From: Isoetes taiwanensis
Taxonomy: Eukaryota > Streptophyta > Lycopodiopsida > Isoetales > Isoetaceae
Length of the DNA: 64,000 bases
Direction of reading: 5' to 3'
NCBI GenBank assembly: GCA_021234155.1
Contig: JAJEKV010000030.1
Location: forward strand, 10,418,525-10,482,524
This document shows positions 1 to 12,796 of this stretch, in pieces (the stretch's first letter is position 1; every line of letters begins with the position of its first letter). The notes beneath the pieces were generated by a model that did no database searches, was not told the origin of the DNA, and saw only the letters and a list, made by a program, of their open reading frames with translations. Made by a program: the position numbers and the translations under genes.

Positions 1-3000
1 GCCATTCACAAAGCAGCAAAAGCGATGGAAGACTAGCTAGGCATCGATTTCTTCTGTAAGCACCCCTATTTTTGAAATATTACAGTGTTTAGACATGCCA
101 AAACACAGTAAACTCGTGTTCTCTTTGTATGCTATGCATGTGTATTACAATCTCAGATATAAGGATGCAACTCTGGTTCTGATATTGCTGATCTGCAGGT
201 GCAGCCCGCCGACTCCATCAACCATTTTTCAGCCATTTTTCGCTCAATATACAGCTTGCTTGCTCAATTCAAGGAATTCAAGCAAAGAGTGCTCTCTGCA
301 GACCCATCAGGTTTTGACTTGTTCACCTTGATTTGGTGTTTGAAATTCTGATGCCAACAAATGAATTACAACTAAACAATGTATTTAAAATTTAGAGATG
401 TCAAGAAATGTTTGTATTGCAGGACCAATGCAAAAATAGTGAAACCTGAAATGCAAAATGTAATATTTTGCAATTCAGGCTTTGCTTACATCAAGTGGAT
501 CATTAATGGCTCTATAGTTTAGCCAGAAATGATGTCTGATCCCTTGATGACAGGGCTGGAAAATGCTGCCCATATAGATTTTGCAGAGATAATAGGTACA
601 AAGAAACCGTAGTAACCGCATTATCCAGTAACGTGCCTTATAAATTAGTTGCACATAATCCCAGCGTATTAATCCCTTTAGACTGAATTCTTTAAGGTTT
701 GGCAAGCACCATTTTCATGAGCAGCTAATTAAATCCCAGTAGGCATTTTTCGCAACTGTAGAATGGGACTTATCTCCCAGCAACTTTATGTTAATGGCAC
801 ATGGATCTGATTGAATTATTGCAACCACGGTGTTCAGCCATTAGATAACTCCACCCCACAAATTTCTGACTTTCATGCTATAAACAAATACACCCCTAAT
901 GGAGTTTGGGCCAATCTCATGTGGAATGTTAATGGTGCATATCTATCCAAGTCAAGAGGAGCTTTTGCTGCTGTGAATAATGATGATTCTGATGATGGGG
1001 CTTAATTTTGTGCTACCATCTCCACAAGCACATTCTAAGATTTCCAATGGGTTCAATAGGGACTTGTTTTGCATATTCTTGACAAGAGCCCTAAGCCCCA
1101 GTTCGCCATGCGTTCGTACTACTTTAAAAGACCGTGCTATTGTTGACAATTTAGATATTTTCTCATTTTAAGACGATCCTCTATCACGTGGAACAAGGGA
1201 GCAGTTGCATTTGAGAACAATAGCATTGGATCATTGCTGATGTATGCAATTCATTTCTACAAATGGACTCTCTTCTAATGGGGAGCATTTGTAATGGAAA
1301 AAAATAGTATTATCGAAGCTTTCATTTCTAAAGACTAAACTCAAATTGTGGATATTTTATATAATGATATTATGCTTGATGTTTCTCAAGGATCGTCTGC
1401 AATGAATGTAATAACATTTTGGAATCGGGAACCCGGTTTTCAAGTGTCTGAGTGGAGGGAAAAGCTTTTTAGAACAAGATGATGCAACCTCCGTATGCAT
1501 TGTTCATTGAATTTCCTGCATCCTTGATCTCCCTATTTGACATGGTGGATGCCGTTATTTCTTTTGTTCGGGGGAAAGGTGAAGAATCTTTTGGAGTGAG
1601 ATTTTTCACAAATGGATCATACGCCTTTAACATCTGCTAACCCTTTCAGAGCAACAAACGATGTATCGCTTTGATATCTTTGGACTATAGTTTTGGGTTC
1701 AATCAAGGCGGTAGTACAACCCATTTGGAAAAACCGAATTTCCGATCGAGGACCTAAAGATCACAAGCGTACTCTCCCGTGGAAGATAGGGTTAGGTGAT
1801 TTGGCATGCGCCTAATTGAGAAGATCTAAAAAGGTATTTTGCCTTGTCTCTAGTATGATAATCATATTTTTGGTACACTTGCTGATTGATTGTTGTTGCA
1901 ATAGATCCCGTAAAGACAACAACCATGCATTTTGTACATTTATCATCACATGGATGATATCTTCTAACCAAATTATGCTTCTCGAAAGGTAGGAAAGTTG
2001 CTTCAAGAACAAGAGAAAAAGCTCTATGCCTAAAAATACAAGTACCATCTTATATCAAGTATTTGCCTTAAATAAGGCTTTTCAATTGGTGAGATTGAAG
2101 AATTCCCGAGTGGGGCCTTTCAAATTTGAATTTTCTACATTAAACTTCAAGGATTATCTATGTAAGGTGGCAAAATTAGGTTTGAAGTTTAAAAGGTCCC
2201 TTTGGTGTTTAGCGAGTCTCGAATGGCCGGGCTCGCTACACCAGAATTGCTTATCCATCTAGGTCGGAAGGTGGTTCTTGTTTATTAAAGTCCCGTACTA
2301 TCTCAGCATCCATATTCTTTGTATCCGGAGCGTAAGTAAAACATAATTTTGCATTGGATTTATTTTCTCGGCTAGCCTTTCTTTCATAGATATTCTCAGA
2401 TACCATGTATTAACCGAGCCATCAAAAGCGTTAGTTTAAGGACAATACATTTATGTGCATATCTATTTGAGATCTTGATGCGCCAGGGCAAGCACCGATT
2501 GCCAGCCAAGTTCCAACCGGTGCCCTGCAACCACTACCATGAGTTTATTGCTTTGCTGAATTGTCACATTCCCAAGCCTTTCAAAGGAATAAGGATGCCT
2601 CCCCATGTGTGACATGCATAAGAATAGTGGTCATAACCCCGCAAAATGCGATTTTATCCGGTCATAGACCCCTAAGTCACGGGACAAGCAAAAATTGAGA
2701 ACTCCATTCTTACTTGCTTTCACCGGTACCGTTTTAATCTTTTTGTCATTCCATAACGGCACTTTCTCGCTCATTACATTCTCGTTACATCCATGTGCCC
2801 CAAACAATGCATGTCCAAAATTATTTGCGTGTCATAACATGTTACTTTTTAGTTGTACATTTCAAGATCATAGTTTGAAAAAGTTTTGAGTTGTAATGCC
2901 TATTTCTCACTATCCTTCCTCTTTGCTCCTTGGCTTGATTTTTGATTGTGCTCTTTCATTGTTCTTATTTAATAGCCCTCACGATAACCTTATTATAGAA

Positions 3001-4076
3001 TTTGCATTTTTCTTTGATATTTTCATCAGAAGTTTTCCATGTCCCTCTTCACATGTTGATCGGAGCAACCGCATTATGTATTATGTATATATGCATCGTG
3101 TCAAAACAAAAAAAATAGCATGAGACGAAGTTTCAAACATGCAACTTTGGAATGACAGTCGTCGAGATTAAAAGTAGAATCATTTCAATTCAATGCCAAT
3201 TGTGTTCTCCTTGTGGTGGGCCATAAGCAATGGCATATCCTTATACCACTAGATTTTGCCGCGAACGCAGTGGGTAATTCAATCCCGAGAACTTGATTTC
3301 ATTGTTCCGGATAAAATGCCGGTATTCCCCATGGATTTTGCTTATCATTGTGAGATTCATCGCTTCCATGTGTTGGCTAGTGATAGATCTTACCTAACAT
3401 ATCCTGACGCTTATTCAATATTTCATGCCCCGTATTTACATCGTCCTTTTCTACTTGTATTTTCTTATCCTTTTAGTTTCAAATTTCATTGTCATGCCAA
3501 CTGTTTTGCTCCTTAATGGTAATCTTCCAAAATTAGATGTATCTTTTACTTTTTTTTTTCTAGGTTGAAACAACGCAAGCAGATGTTTCTTTAATAATTC
3601 AGATAAGGCGGGTTACTAAATTTACATGTTTCTTTAATTTCAAAGATAAGGCACTCACTGATTATGTTAAGGGAAAAAGCAGGGAATAATATTCAAAGCG
3701 AAGTCAAAAAGCAAATGAAATCATGTAAGTGTCTCTTAAAAAATTGCAACTCAAATGGCAGCACATGGCAAATATCATTGGTGCAGTTCCTTATTGATTT
3801 AGTCATTTTGATACATCAAAACCTTTTGAACAACTCTGTGAACGCCGTATCTTACGCCCTCAATTATAAATCGATACGCTTTCGAAATCCAGTATGCAGT
3901 TTATATATGGTACATTTATAATAGGTTTCTTGTTGCTAAAATCCTAGACCTTCAAACACTAATCGCCATTTGAGCAAAGGTCTTTAGCATGCAATATATG
4001 AATCTAGCAATAATTAACCTAGAGCACTTAATTTATTTCTTGACCTAGTTCCCTACTCAAATACATGGCATCAATA
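1..4076. repeat. 4-kb dispersed segment, copy A (left end outside window)
   Basis: This segment aligns almost end to end with 17,237-21,275 in the same orientation. The match starts at base 1, so the true left edge lies outside the window. It stops sharply after the shared string CATGGCATCAA near 4,076, beyond which the two flanks are unrelated. No long open frame survives. Two exon-like stretches, at about 1,655-1,840 and 2,100-2,330, match the better-preserved ones of copy B. I see no terminal TG/CA, no inverted ends and no transposon protein, so it may be duplicated host sequence rather than a transposon. The two copies differ by many small indels, often at CTG/CAG. Confidence 0.85.
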
Positions 4077-5989
4077 ATAAAGTTCCCTCGGTAGTCCAAA
4101 AATCGTGAGAAATTCTTCATGATTTTTGGTTTTCCTCGTTTCCCAATCCCATCATAAAATTGGATGCATGCCAATGCATTGCTGCTTTCCGTTTTCAAGA
4201 TGCTCATACAAACTTTTGTCTGATCATTTTCAAACCTTTCAAATTTGTTATTGGCCGATCATTCTAGATGCTTTTAACACCATAGAAGCTAGGATGATGT
4301 AAAAAGTCATCATCTTATTTTCTAAATCATTCTTCTTTATCGGGATGATTCTGCTGAGGTATAGGGAATTGTCCCAACCAAGGGAGGAAACATTCTTTTG
4401 TATGTCGACGCTCAAAGGCGCCATATATGCATATGTGTTCGATTCGAAAGTTTTTGCATTCCAATATAATATCAGATTCACTGAATAGTGAATATGTGCA
4501 GCGACTTCAAATGGCGATGTTTGAGCTAGAAATAGAGTGGCCACCACTTTACCAAGTTAGTTGGTTTCAATGGTATTGATTCAACTGCATATCTACATAA
4601 CCAAAGAGCACGCTTGTCTTAATTGCATCCCATTTTTATCCAAAGCTAATTCATGTATATGTGGTAGATTGACTACCCTCGCTAGTCCCGATTGAATTAC
4701 CCTCATCATCAAACATTGCAAGTGTTCTGGTCTCCCAGCAACGTATGCACCCTCATTTATTTTCAAATTAAATCTTTCACATGTTTACATTGTTAAATAT
4801 AATGTTTGACAATAATAACCCGTGCCAAGATAGAAAAGAAGCATTTTTCTCATCATAAATACAGTTGTAAAGTCGTAGATCAACATGTATTCCAACACTT
4901 TCTCTAGATGAACTTAAAGGGCTTGAAGATAGATCCAAAAGAATTCAAGGTCGATGTACTATAAATCCTCCTTCCTTCAGCAAAAAAGGATTAGGTTCAC
5001 TTGGCAGTAACCCATCTCACATCAGTTCTTTGGGATTGCACCCTGGCCCATGTGGATGTTGTAATGGTGAAAAATATAGGACCACCACATTCTTTAAATT
5101 GATCAAGTGAATTTCTTTTCTTAGGTTGATCTAGTCTTTCAAGGATTGTTATTTATTTCATGTTTGAAGCAATATTTCCATCCTACCACCACCATCGTGG
5201 ATAGAAATTGAGCATTTTTATTATTATGACGAGCATTGGTTTCTATAAAAGAATACTCAAATGCATGAGATAAATCATGTAAAATTTGTTATTTTGTTAC
5301 TCAGATGTTAGTTCACATATTTGTTAAATGTATGAGATAAATCATGCAAAAAAACTTGACAATGTAGAACATATAAGAATGTACAATGGGATTTCTACGA
5401 TGAGTATATCGCTCTTTTAGTAGGATCAACCTATAAAGCAGTAGGTAGATTATAACATGGAGAATATTGTTCGCCTTTTTAAACCTTTTATTGAGTGCAC
5501 CTCGTTGCATTGATAACAAAAATGCTTTGATGTTGTTTAAGCTTCGATGAACTTTAGTGTCATCCTCCTAAAATCGGAAGCAAAACTTTTGATGAATGAT
5601 TGCTTCTAATAAAATAAGAAAAATAATAATATGATTGAATGAATACTTGTGTTCCTTTAAACTTAGGTGCATTCTTGTATCGATAAATAAAGTGCTTTGA
5701 TAAAGAGTTTTGGATGCACTTTAGTGCCATTATTTGAAATAAATAACTATTTTCATCCAAAGCATTTTGTAGCCATGGCACCTACTATGATTCAAATAAC
5801 TCATTATATAGTACACCCAGGGCATGACATCAAGGAAAACATGTGAGCTATTTACTCACCTAGGATAATGACAACGGGCTTTTATAGTACACCCTAGAGT
5901 TCTATCTATAGATACGTACACTCCATCCATTTTTTTGCAACCCCTACAAGGGACATCACCCCCAAACAAAGGAGGAATACTTACACAGA
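4077..5989. other. Unassigned AT-rich sequence
   Basis: No gene or transposon is recognised here. A 99-codon minus-strand open frame at 4,248-4,547 has no family features I can name and no homologous copy in the window. The rest has stops in all frames. The right part, from about 5,930, may already belong to the decayed upstream half of the RTE LINE. Confidence 0.5.
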
Positions 5990-6337
5990 CCATTTATCCA
6001 CGGGTGCCCAGATAGTGGTACCCATCTAGGATGCCACGACACCGAAATCACTTAGAGACCTATGTAGTTTGGGGCTTGCAACATCCGCCAATGGGAAAGC
6101 GCCAGACTTGTATGGCATGTAGGCAAGTTGCTCAAGTAAGGTGGCCATCCATAGCACCAAATGAATCGCTTTGTTCAATGTAGGCCATAAGAAGGATTCC
6201 CCTTACGGGTCATGAAGCGCAGTTGTGCCCATCTACAAGTAGGTGACTCGTGATTGCCCAGCCAATTGTTGACGATCATGGTCAGCTCAATATTCGCCAA
6301 ATTGCTAGCCGAATTCTCGAGCAAAGAATCGACAGTT
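5990..6337 (+). mobile_element. RTE-type LINE, part 1 (upstream of RT core)
   Basis: This is the first of three pieces of one degenerate non-LTR retrotransposon on the plus strand. At 6,272-6,316 one frame reads TIMVSSIFAKLLAEF, the RT-domain block just before the first catalytic motif in RTE-clade LINEs. Further upstream a short stretch resembles the family's HPP...GK linker. Frames shift several times. The piece ends where a Copia LTR begins (TGTTAGAAT at 6,338) and its reading resumes at 11,738 with the next part of the same domain. The left border is uncertain. It is inactive. Confidence 0.7.
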
Positions 6338-6880
6338 TGTTAGAATCCTCTCAGAGCTTGATTAACCCAAGTATGCCAAGACTGGCCTCCTTCAAACCCT
6401 CCCAAGACGAGTATATTCTCAGACACATGCACCAAAGATCCGTGACTCACCAAGATATTTAAGTGACAACTCACCATATATATTTTCTCATCAACCTCGA
6501 TATATCCACTTGTCAAACTCGCATGCCCTTCATATAGAAAGTTTTTCAACTTGCCTAAATAATAGGATGCCCTCACGTCTCTTATCTTCCAAATTGTCGC
6601 TGGACTTTGACTCCGCTGACTACCAACCCAAAACCCCAAGGCAGGGTGTCTGTGTTTTTAGCTTGAGCCCAAGAACACCCGGGTAGGGGTGTGTGCCCGC
6701 CCACCTTTGACTTTGACTTTGACCTTTGACTTTGACCCATCGCCACGCTTTCTCATAGGTCCCCCCATTCAACCGCTTAACTTTGAATAACATGACACCA
6801 TTTAACAACTCTAATTCATCACCACCGCTTTCTCATGTAGATTAGAATATCACATGACATAATTTTGTCGCTTCCAACAT
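6338..6880 (-). repeat. Copia 3' LTR
   Basis: This is the element's 3' LTR, about 543 bp. On the plus strand it begins TGTTAGAATCC and ends TTCCAACA, giving TG...CA in element orientation. It aligns along its length with 11,179-11,737. It contains five TTTGAC hexamers at 6,706-6,736, against seven in the other LTR. Confidence 0.88.
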
Positions 6881-6890
6881 TCCCCTTCAT
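6881..6890 (-). other. Copia polypurine tract
   Basis: On the minus strand the bases immediately before the 3' LTR read GAAGGGGAA. This is the purine run that primes plus-strand synthesis, in exactly the expected position. Confidence 0.75.
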
Positions 6891-6904
6891 GATATTCCCC
6901 GTCA

Positions 6905-8260
6905 TCACATTGTAACAATTTTATTATTTCGAATCGGATAAAGGTAGAGAGCTTTGTAAGAATATCCGCTTTTTTGATCACCGTGACTAACATAGGTCAA
7001 ATGCACTTGATTTTTTTTGACCATATCTCCGATAAAATGAACTTCCATTTCAATGTGTTTTGACCTTTCGTAAAAAATCGGATTTTTTGTCATGGCAATA
7101 CAACTAGTATTATCACAATAAAATGATTGTTGGTCCTCTTTGAGCAAATCCAAATTCTCGCCATGTTTTCTTTTCCCAAATAAGTTCCTTAGTTTGAATG
7201 TGGTCACTTGAAGTTGTACCAAATTCAAAGATTAGATAAAGCAATGTCGCTTTGCTTCTTGCACTTCCAAGCAACTGGGCTCCACCTAATAAAAAATATA
7301 CCCTCAAGTTGATTTTCGCTTGTCTAAATCTCTCCCAATCAAAGATCACAATAAGCCTCGCAATTGTAAGTCGTTTCATTAAATACTATACCAAAATGCA
7401 TTGTACCTTTTAAGTATTTGAGGATCCTTTTGCCTAATCCAGTGTCCTTTACCAGCCCCTGCTATTGTACCTACTCGAGAATATTAATCTGCAAAATGCA
7501 ATGTCCGCCTAGTACAATTGGCTACATAGGACAAACAACCAATCAAACTTCTGTAAGGTATTTTCTCCATTTGTTTGCTTTCCTTTTTGGACCTCATATC
7601 CTCAGAGATTCTGTGACTGGAACCATAGGAGTATATGCCATATTGCAATCTTCCATATGAAATTTCTTCAACATGTTTTGAATATGCCCTTGTTGACTCA
7701 AAGCTAATATCTTGTGATTTCTGTCCTCGTAAACATCTATGCCCGTAAACCTCTTTAACTTCCAAGATCACTCATTTGGAATCGCTTCCTAAGATATCTT
7801 TGCAATGATTTAGTACTTGAGTTCCCTTTGATATCATAATATTGTCATCAACATATAAAGCAATAATGCACTGGCATCTCCCATTTTGAACCTATAGATA
7901 TTACCATCATAATTTTAGTTTCAAAACCTTGTTCTACAAGATATCCATCCATACATTTATACCATTCCCTTAGAGATTGTTTAAGACCATAAACCGCTTC
8001 TATTCAACTTCCAAATTTTTCCTTTTTCCTCTTCAAATCCAAAGTGTGTCTTAAATAAATTTCCTCCTCTAACTTAGCATTCAAGAATGTCGTACTTACA
8101 TCCATATGATGGATTTCAAGGTCACAAGCATTAGCAATAGCTAATAACATTCTCAAACTATTTATCTTTACCAATGGTGAGAATGTTTCATCAAAATCTT
8201 TCTCCTTTTTTCGTAAAGCCTCAGGCAACAAGTCCGGCTTTAAATTTTTGTATTTTTGTC
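6905..8260 (-). pseudogene. Copia reverse transcriptase and RNase H remnant
   Basis: This is the RT/RNase H part of the Copia polyprotein, in broken frames on the minus strand. At 8,004-8,231 the reading includes DFDETFSPLVKINSLRMLLA and MDVSTTFLNAKLEEEIYLR, the N-terminal RT block. The catalytic YVDD is encoded at 7,844-7,855. At 7,484-7,771 comes the connection block ending PYRSLIGCLSYVANCTR. RNase H follows at 6,905-7,228 with YCDNTSCIAMTKNPIFYERS and KHIEMEVHF. At least four frame changes separate these blocks. The function would be copying element RNA into DNA in virus-like particles; this copy is dead. Confidence 0.88.
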
Positions 8261-8799
8261 TACTCCCGGTTTTATTCTATAGATCCACTTACTTCCAACT
8301 ATATTCTTATCAAGGAATATCCACTATCGATAAGTGTTTGTTCTTTTGAATGCTCTCATTTCTTCTTCCATAGCACATTTCCAGTTCTTTCCATTCATAT
8401 CTTGAACTCCATATAATTTTGTGGAATCTTGTCTGCTTCAAGTATCAAAATGTCAAATACAAGATTAATTTCTCCTACCCGAGATCTAAGTCTTTACTTT
8501 TTCCAAGTTCGCTTCTACCATGAGACTTAAATCATGTTTGGCTTCTTCTCAACATTTGAGCTTCTGCTCACCGGGTTTTCTTTTTGGTCTATCAATTTTA
8601 TCCACTTCCTCGCTGGTGTTCAATCTCTTGCTCAACACCCCCATTCCACTTCCGGCTCAACAACATTACTTGAATCATTTCTACCTTACTCATCGAAGTC
8701 ACCAAATCTACCCGCCCAACCTGAGTTTTTTTCTTCTTCACTTATTGACTGATTTGTTTCCCAATACTATCTTTCCTTTCACTTTCACATGGATCTTCA

Positions 8800-9640
8800 G
8801 TATTTATCTTAGGAATTTTCCTATAAAATTGCTTTCATTGAAGACCACATCTCTACTTACTATAATTTTTCTTCTAGCAGGGTCATATAATCCAATGCTT
8901 TTGAGTTAGAATCATACCCTACTAGATAAGATATGTATGCTCTATCATCCAACTTTTTCCTCAGTTCTTCAGAACATGTACAAAGCATAAACACCCATAT
9001 GCTTTTAATCTATCATAAGAAGGTGACTTACTGCATCAAAGCATTTCGAAATTGCACCTTTAATACTTGATGAAGGTAACAAGTTTTGAATGTAGATACA
9101 AAATGCCTTCACAAATTTTCATCCCATAAATAATTTGGTAAAACCGTATCACTTCAACATGGATCTCACAAAAGATCAAGCAAGGTTCTATTTTTCCTTT
9201 CTCGCAATTCCATTTTGTTGTGGTGAGACCGTATGTCAATTGCCTCTTGATTCCCCTCTTACAAAAAAGCTTTAAATTCATCGAGATATATTCACCTCCC
9301 CGCCCGACCTTATGCACTTTATCTTTCTTCCAGCTTCTAGCCCTGCTTCAGCAAAGAAATAACTTCAAAGCATCACTAGCTTGGTCTTTGTTTTCAAAAT
9401 ATAACACTTGGTTTTTCCTGCTGAAATCATCAATAAAGCTCATGAAATATTTATGCCCACTCAAACTAGTAACATTTATAGGACCACATAAATCAGATGT
9501 ACCAAATCCAAAATGCCCTTTTGCTCTTTGTGTGACCTTTTAAATGGCAATCTTGATTGCTTTCCAAGTTGGCGTACCTCCACATAAAAAACTTTTCATT
9601 TTGTACCTTGGGCAGATATTAACCCTTTTCCCCAAGCCTT
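8800..9640 (-). pseudogene. Copia integrase remnant
   Basis: Minus-strand fragments match the Copia integrase core. The reading at about 9,400-9,540 includes DLCGPINVTSLSGHKYF and FIDDFSRK, carrying the start of the DDE catalytic region. The 9,060-9,317 frame continues the core. At 8,840-8,900 the block YDPARRKIIVSRDVVFNES is the conserved stretch between integrase and RT in plant Copia elements. Frames are interrupted, so no active integrase is encoded. Confidence 0.85.
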
Positions 9641-10239
9641 TTAATTATTGGGCAAGATTTACATGACATAACTGTTATGCCATACTTTCACATCCTAATA
9701 TTCCACAAGATTAATTTCATGAAGATGCTCCATATTCAATCCAAAAAAGATTACCAACTCTTCGCCAATAAACTTTAATTCACCATTAAGAAACACTTTA
9801 CAATGGATCTGTTTCAACAAAGACTTTATATCCCAAATCCACCAAATTCGCATACTGGATATGAGATTTCTAACAAGACTGCACACAAAACATCTCTCAA
9901 TTTTACAATTTTGCCATTTAAGTCAAAACAACTCTAAAACTCCAAAGATCTTCTATTTTCTTCAAACCCCATCACCAAGTTGCACATGTCCTTCTTTTCT
10001 TTTCCCACTCCTTAAGCATATGCAAATCACACATCACACTTTTTTTCTCGCCCCCAATCTATAACAACAAATTGGTTATTGCTTTTCCTTGGAAACTCAA
10101 ACATTGCAAGTTAAATTCTTCCTTACCTCCAAGGTGTCATCCTCAAGTTCACCTTCACTACTATCTTGTTTTTCTACCACATTAATACTTGAGCCTCCTT
10201 TGAATTTTTCCTTGCCCCCACCTCTATAAGTTCCGTAAA
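9641..10239 (-). pseudogene. Copia gag-protease / pre-integrase region, decayed
   Basis: This stretch lies between the gag zinc knuckle and the integrase core, where protease and the gag-pre-integrase domain belong. Only short minus-strand frames remain (for example 9,695-9,886), and I could not place the protease active site with confidence. It is assigned by position within the element. Confidence 0.6.
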
Positions 10240-11105
10240 ATCTCCCACCTCTTCCCTTTTAGGGCTTGGGCAATCGAAGCAAAATGACCTTTTTGCCTTC
10301 ACAATTGAAACATCTAAATTCCTTCTCACTATTGTTTGACACTCACCCTTTAGGTGACCAAATTGATTACATGCATAACAAGGTCCTACTTTTTCCTCTT
10401 GAAAACCACCCTTTTAGTCTTACCCGCATACAAGATCTCTCGAGGACTCATGAGCTTCCCTCCCAGTAATAGTAGACTGCTTCAAATTTCGTATGATTAT
10501 TCCGATAGCATGCTCCTTGAAGTGGCTACATTTCGAGTAAAGTTGCCAAGTGACTATTATGAGATAATCGCTTCTTTGCCAAAGCTAGTATTTGATAATC
10601 GCTTCATTCAAGATATTTCCAGCTCCCCCAAGATCTCGTAATAATGGAATCAAATCTCTCCAAAAGTCACCAAGTTATCTTTCTCAAACAATTTCATCTT
10701 CCTTAACTGCTTTTCTAGCACATCTATTTGTGAAGAACTTTTTTGTTCATAGTGCTTTATCAAATAATCCCACATTTCCTTAGGGCTTCATGCCTCTAAG
10801 CTTCAGCTTTTAAGGCAAGTTTACCTTTACACATGATTATGGCCCGGCCTCCATAATCTTAGCTTCATCTTCTGCCTCCTAACTCGTAGAAGTTGTCCTT
10901 CCAAAGAGACACACCTTCACCCCAAGTTCCCCCCGCACCAGGATTGAGCATTACTACTACTAGCAGCAGGACTTGAATCACCTCGAGCTAGTTGCACCCC
11001 CCACTGGACTACCATCAAACAAATACCACAATTTTTCAAACTCAAAGAAAGCTCTAATACTCTCCTTCCGCATTTGAAATCCTCCATCTCCTTTAAAAAC
11101 TTCAA
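10240..11105 (-). pseudogene. Copia gag remnant with CCHC zinc knuckle
   Basis: The minus strand encodes a Copia gag. The N-terminal part (11,105 downward) has the hydrophobic FEFEKLWYLFDG block typical of the gag domain. Near 10,340-10,381 it reads CYACNQFGHLKGEC, a CX2CX4HX4C zinc knuckle for RNA packaging. Several frameshifts and stops break the frame between these marks. It lies just inside the primer-binding site, as expected. Confidence 0.82.
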
Positions 11106-11161
11106 TAGAGTTCAATAGATTTGCCCCAACCAAGTTTGTCATTATCACAGTATAGGATTTA

Positions 11162-11178
11162 GTTAGCCTGGACACCAA
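11162..11178 (-). other. Copia primer-binding site
   Basis: Directly inside the 5' LTR the minus strand reads TTGGTGTCCAGGCTAAC. This resembles the initiator-Met tRNA complement common in plant Copia elements (TGGTATCAGAGC...) with changes, one of them at a CAG. It places minus-strand priming at the expected position. Confidence 0.6.
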
Positions 11179-11737
11179 TGTTAGAATCGGAGCTTGGGAT
11201 TCAACCCAAGTATGCCAAGACTCACTTCCTTCAAACCCTCCCGCACCTATATATTTTTGCATACATGCACCTTAGATTCGTGACTCAACAAGATATTTTC
11301 TATGACAATCACCATATATATATTTTCTCATCAACCCGATATATCCACTTGTCAAATCGCATGCCCTTCATATAGAAAGTTTTTCAACTTGCTCTAAATA
11401 ATAGATGCCCTCGCCGTCCTTATCTTCCAAATTGCCGCTGACTTTGACCCGGACCGCCAACCCAAAAACCCTAAGTGGCGGGCAGGGGTGTCCCGTGGTG
11501 TTTCTAGCGAGCCCAAAGAACACCCGTAGGGTGTGCCCGCCACCTTTGACTTTGACTTTGACTTTGACTTTGACTTTGACTTTGACCTTGACCTACGCCA
11601 TAATCGCTTCTCATAGGCCCCCCATTCAACTCGCTTAACTTTGAATAACATGACACCATTTAACAACTCTAATCTACCGCCACCGCTTCTCATAGATTAG
11701 AATATCACATGACACATAATTTTGTCATTTCCAAACA
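11179..11737 (-). repeat. Copia 5' LTR with TTTGAC array
   Basis: This is the element's 5' LTR, about 559 bp, starting TGTTAGAATC and ending CCAAACA on the plus strand. It matches 6,338-6,880 throughout, but has lost or gained bases at many points. The main length change is in a TTTGAC tandem array at 11,545-11,592. Confidence 0.88.
11545..11592. promoter_or_regulatory. Tandem TTTGAC array in LTR (W-box-like)
   Basis: Seven perfect TTTGAC hexamers plus one CTTGAC stand head to tail, giving eight TTGAC cores of the kind WRKY factors bind (W-box TTGACY). The sister LTR has five. The array lies inside the LTR, where Copia promoters reside, in reverse orientation to the element. Binding is an inference from the motif alone; simple slippage explains the copy-number difference. 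Confidence 0.5.
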
Positions 11738-12796
11738 TACCGGGCCGAGGCGCATGTAGTGTGGGCTAACACAGGTAGGGTTCAAGTCTTGGTACTTAAC
11801 CATTGACCAATCTTCACGTTGGGAAGTCTAGTCGAGGACAACAGGAATCGTATTGTATTGCTGCTTCGTAGATTTTGCCAAAGCCTTTAATATTGTGCCT
11901 CGAAAGCCAGGCACGCTATGAGAGCTAGGGGTCCCCGCAGATCTACAAAATGCAGCTTACACAGCTACATGAGATGCTCGTGCCGCCATAACCGCCATTT
12001 GATAGCGGTATCAGGGTCCATCAGGGATGCCCTCTCTCCCCAATCTCTACATTGATCAGCTCGAACGCTGGTTTATCAATAATGGTGGGGACGATGTTCA
12101 ACTACTGCATCGTGTCACCAGATAGCTAATATATGTGGATGATGTAGACATTCTAGCCTACACCTCGGCAGACATGCAATGCCACCTTGATGCCTTGGAC
12201 ATATTCTAGCAGGCGACAAGCATGCGCGTTAACCTGGCCAAGACTAATGTGGTCATCATATCATCATCATGCCAGCCAAAGGATCCCTTCCATCAGTTAC
12301 TACAGACAAAATGTAGAGGTGGCACGAAGTTACCAGTACATGGGAGTGGAGTTTCCTTCTGCCATGTACTTGACACTCCATTCGACCGCGGTAAATGCCA
12401 GGCGGAAGGCACTATACGCCGATGCATCAATGTACCACGAAGCGTAGCCGCATGACTCTGGGCCATCGGGCCGCACCCTCGCTGAAGGGTCTTGGTGGAG
12501 TCTGTCCTTTTATACGGGGTTGAAGTCTGGGGGCCAATGGTGTCCCTCGCCACGTGGAATGAATTAGAACAGACGTAAAAAGCCTTCTTGATACGGGCGC
12601 TAGGGGTGAAGTCCACGGGCCCGTATCAGGCTTCTTGCCTCTTCAAGAGGCAGCCCTTGACCGCCACATCAACTACGCTTAGAAAGTGGTCGGCGATGGG
12701 TGATTCTCGCCTCCCCACCGCCTATACAATGGCAATGGGGCTGCAGTGCTTGAAGGCCTGCTAAAAAGACAAGATAGCTCAGTGGCTGGCCAGATG
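11738..12796 (+). mobile_element. RTE-type LINE, part 2 (RT catalytic core)
   Basis: This continues the interrupted LINE. At 11,857-11,900 it reads YCCFVDFAKAFNIVPR, RT motif A with its catalytic Asp. At 12,132-12,143 it reads YVDD, motif C, followed at once by DILAYTSADMQ. Then comes a block reading MRVNLAKTNVV, the VNL..KTK block that follows in this clade. Frame changes and in-frame stops are frequent. The piece ends at ATG (12,794-12,796), which is duplicated at 22,583, where the same LINE continues beyond the CACTA insertion. Confidence 0.88.

Larger units (their letters stand above)
6338..11737 (-). mobile_element. Ty1/Copia LTR retrotransposon, minus strand, nested in RTE LINE
   Basis: This is a whole but degenerate Copia element of about 5.4 kb. 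Two LTRs (6,338-6,880 and 11,179-11,737) have TG...CA ends. Read on the minus strand, the order is LTR, primer-binding site, gag with CCHC knuckle, integrase, RT, RNase H, polypurine tract, LTR; integrase before RT is diagnostic for Copia. Every domain is split by frameshifts and stops, so it cannot make a polyprotein as assembled. The left flank (cagtt) and right flank (taccg) do not form a clear 5-bp target duplication. Even so, the interrupted RTE reading frame resumes on the far side, which supports insertion here. Confidence 0.9.
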
